Shown here: piece after piece, positions 23,768 through 23,828 of the stretch
Numbering within the stretch: position 1 is the stretch's first letter
Layout of the letters: every line of letters begins with the position of its first letter
Assembly: GCF_050943655.1 (NCBI RefSeq)
Contig: NZ_JBMNPQ010000020.1
Span: forward strand, 1 to 23,828
Origin: Peptoniphilus_A sp050943655
Lineage (GTDB): Bacteria; Bacillota; Clostridia; Tissierellales; Peptoniphilaceae
Direction of reading: 5' to 3'
DNA: 23,828 nucleotides
Notes under the pieces: generated by a model
Databases searched by the model: none
What the model was told of the DNA's origin: nothing
Seen by the model: the letters and a program-made list of their open reading frames with translations, nothing else
Program-made: the position numbers and the translations under genes

Positions 23768-23794
23768 TACGTAACTTTTGAGGAGGTGTTCAAT

Positions 23795-23828
23795 TTGTCA
23801 AAGATAAGAGTACACGCGTTGGCAAAAG
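23795..23828 (+). CDS. infB: Translation initiation factor IF-2, first 11 codons (runs off right edge)
   Basis: AGGAGGTG at 23781-23788 is followed six bases later by TTG at 23795. The frame reads MSKIRVHALAK to the window edge, matching the conserved IF-2 N-terminal helix (SKxRVxxLAK). The position after nusA and ylxR makes the call secure despite the short length. Confidence 0.88.
   Translation, partial: MSKIRVHALAK

Noticed and set aside
1..23828. Defence system, prophage, insertion sequence, CRISPR array or tRNA gene
   Set aside because: I found no direct-repeat array, transposase, integrase, inverted terminal repeats or cloverleaf; the window is filled with core genes in conserved order.

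Overview
The window is a compact, strongly AT-rich stretch of bacterial core chromosome. It encodes a Gram-positive type PolC replicative polymerase, the MEP isoprenoid enzymes IspD, IspF and IspG, a clostridial-type rubrerythrin, and an uppS-cdsA-rseP-ispG-polC string. Together these point to an anaerobic low-GC Firmicute. The style fits Tissierellia/Peptoniphilaceae (Peptoniphilus, Anaerococcus, Finegoldia relatives), but the genus is an inference. I see no mobile elements, CRISPR array, tRNA, rRNA or horizontally acquired block. The longest gap between genes is about 270 bases, so no stretch over 300 bases lacks a gene.

Layout. (1) 1-188, minus strand: start of a RecX-like gene that runs off the left edge. 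(2) 331-7744: one tightly packed plus-strand operon. It carries a membrane-anchored FHA protein, an FtsW/RodA glycosyltransferase, a class B penicillin-binding protein, ispD, ispF, a small transaldolase, class II fructose-1,6-bisphosphatase and rho. (3) 7818-10030: rpmE from its own promoter, then prmC and prfA behind the rpmE terminator. (4) 10035-10701: a single-gene rubrerythrin unit with a good promoter, a palindrome near the start of transcription and a terminator. (5) 10790-21584: a long translation, envelope and replication operon, rpsB-tsf-pyrH-frr-uppS-cdsA-rseP-ispG-polC. A structured rpsB leader precedes it and terminator-like hairpins lie inside it. (6) 21589 to the right edge: rimP-nusA-rnpM(ylxR)-infB, with a promoter followed almost at once by a terminator, then the infB start.

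How the parts fit. SEDS protein plus class B PBP make a peptidoglycan polymerase/transpeptidase pair, and the FHA protein may link it to Ser/Thr phosphorylation. UppS makes the lipid carrier for that pathway from precursors supplied by IspD/F/G. PrmC methylates RF1 (prfA), its neighbour. RpsB, Tsf, Frr, RimP, NusA and InfB serve ribosome assembly, translation and transcription.

The genes are conventional and I do not see an undescribed multi-gene system. The most interesting signals are regulatory or structural: the rimP-nusA promoter/terminator leader, a two-tier rpsB leader helix next to a possible 10-codon leader peptide, terminators abutting the starts of prmC, tsf and uppS, a PolC whose PHP domain has lost expected metal ligands, and the absence of dxr from its usual slot.
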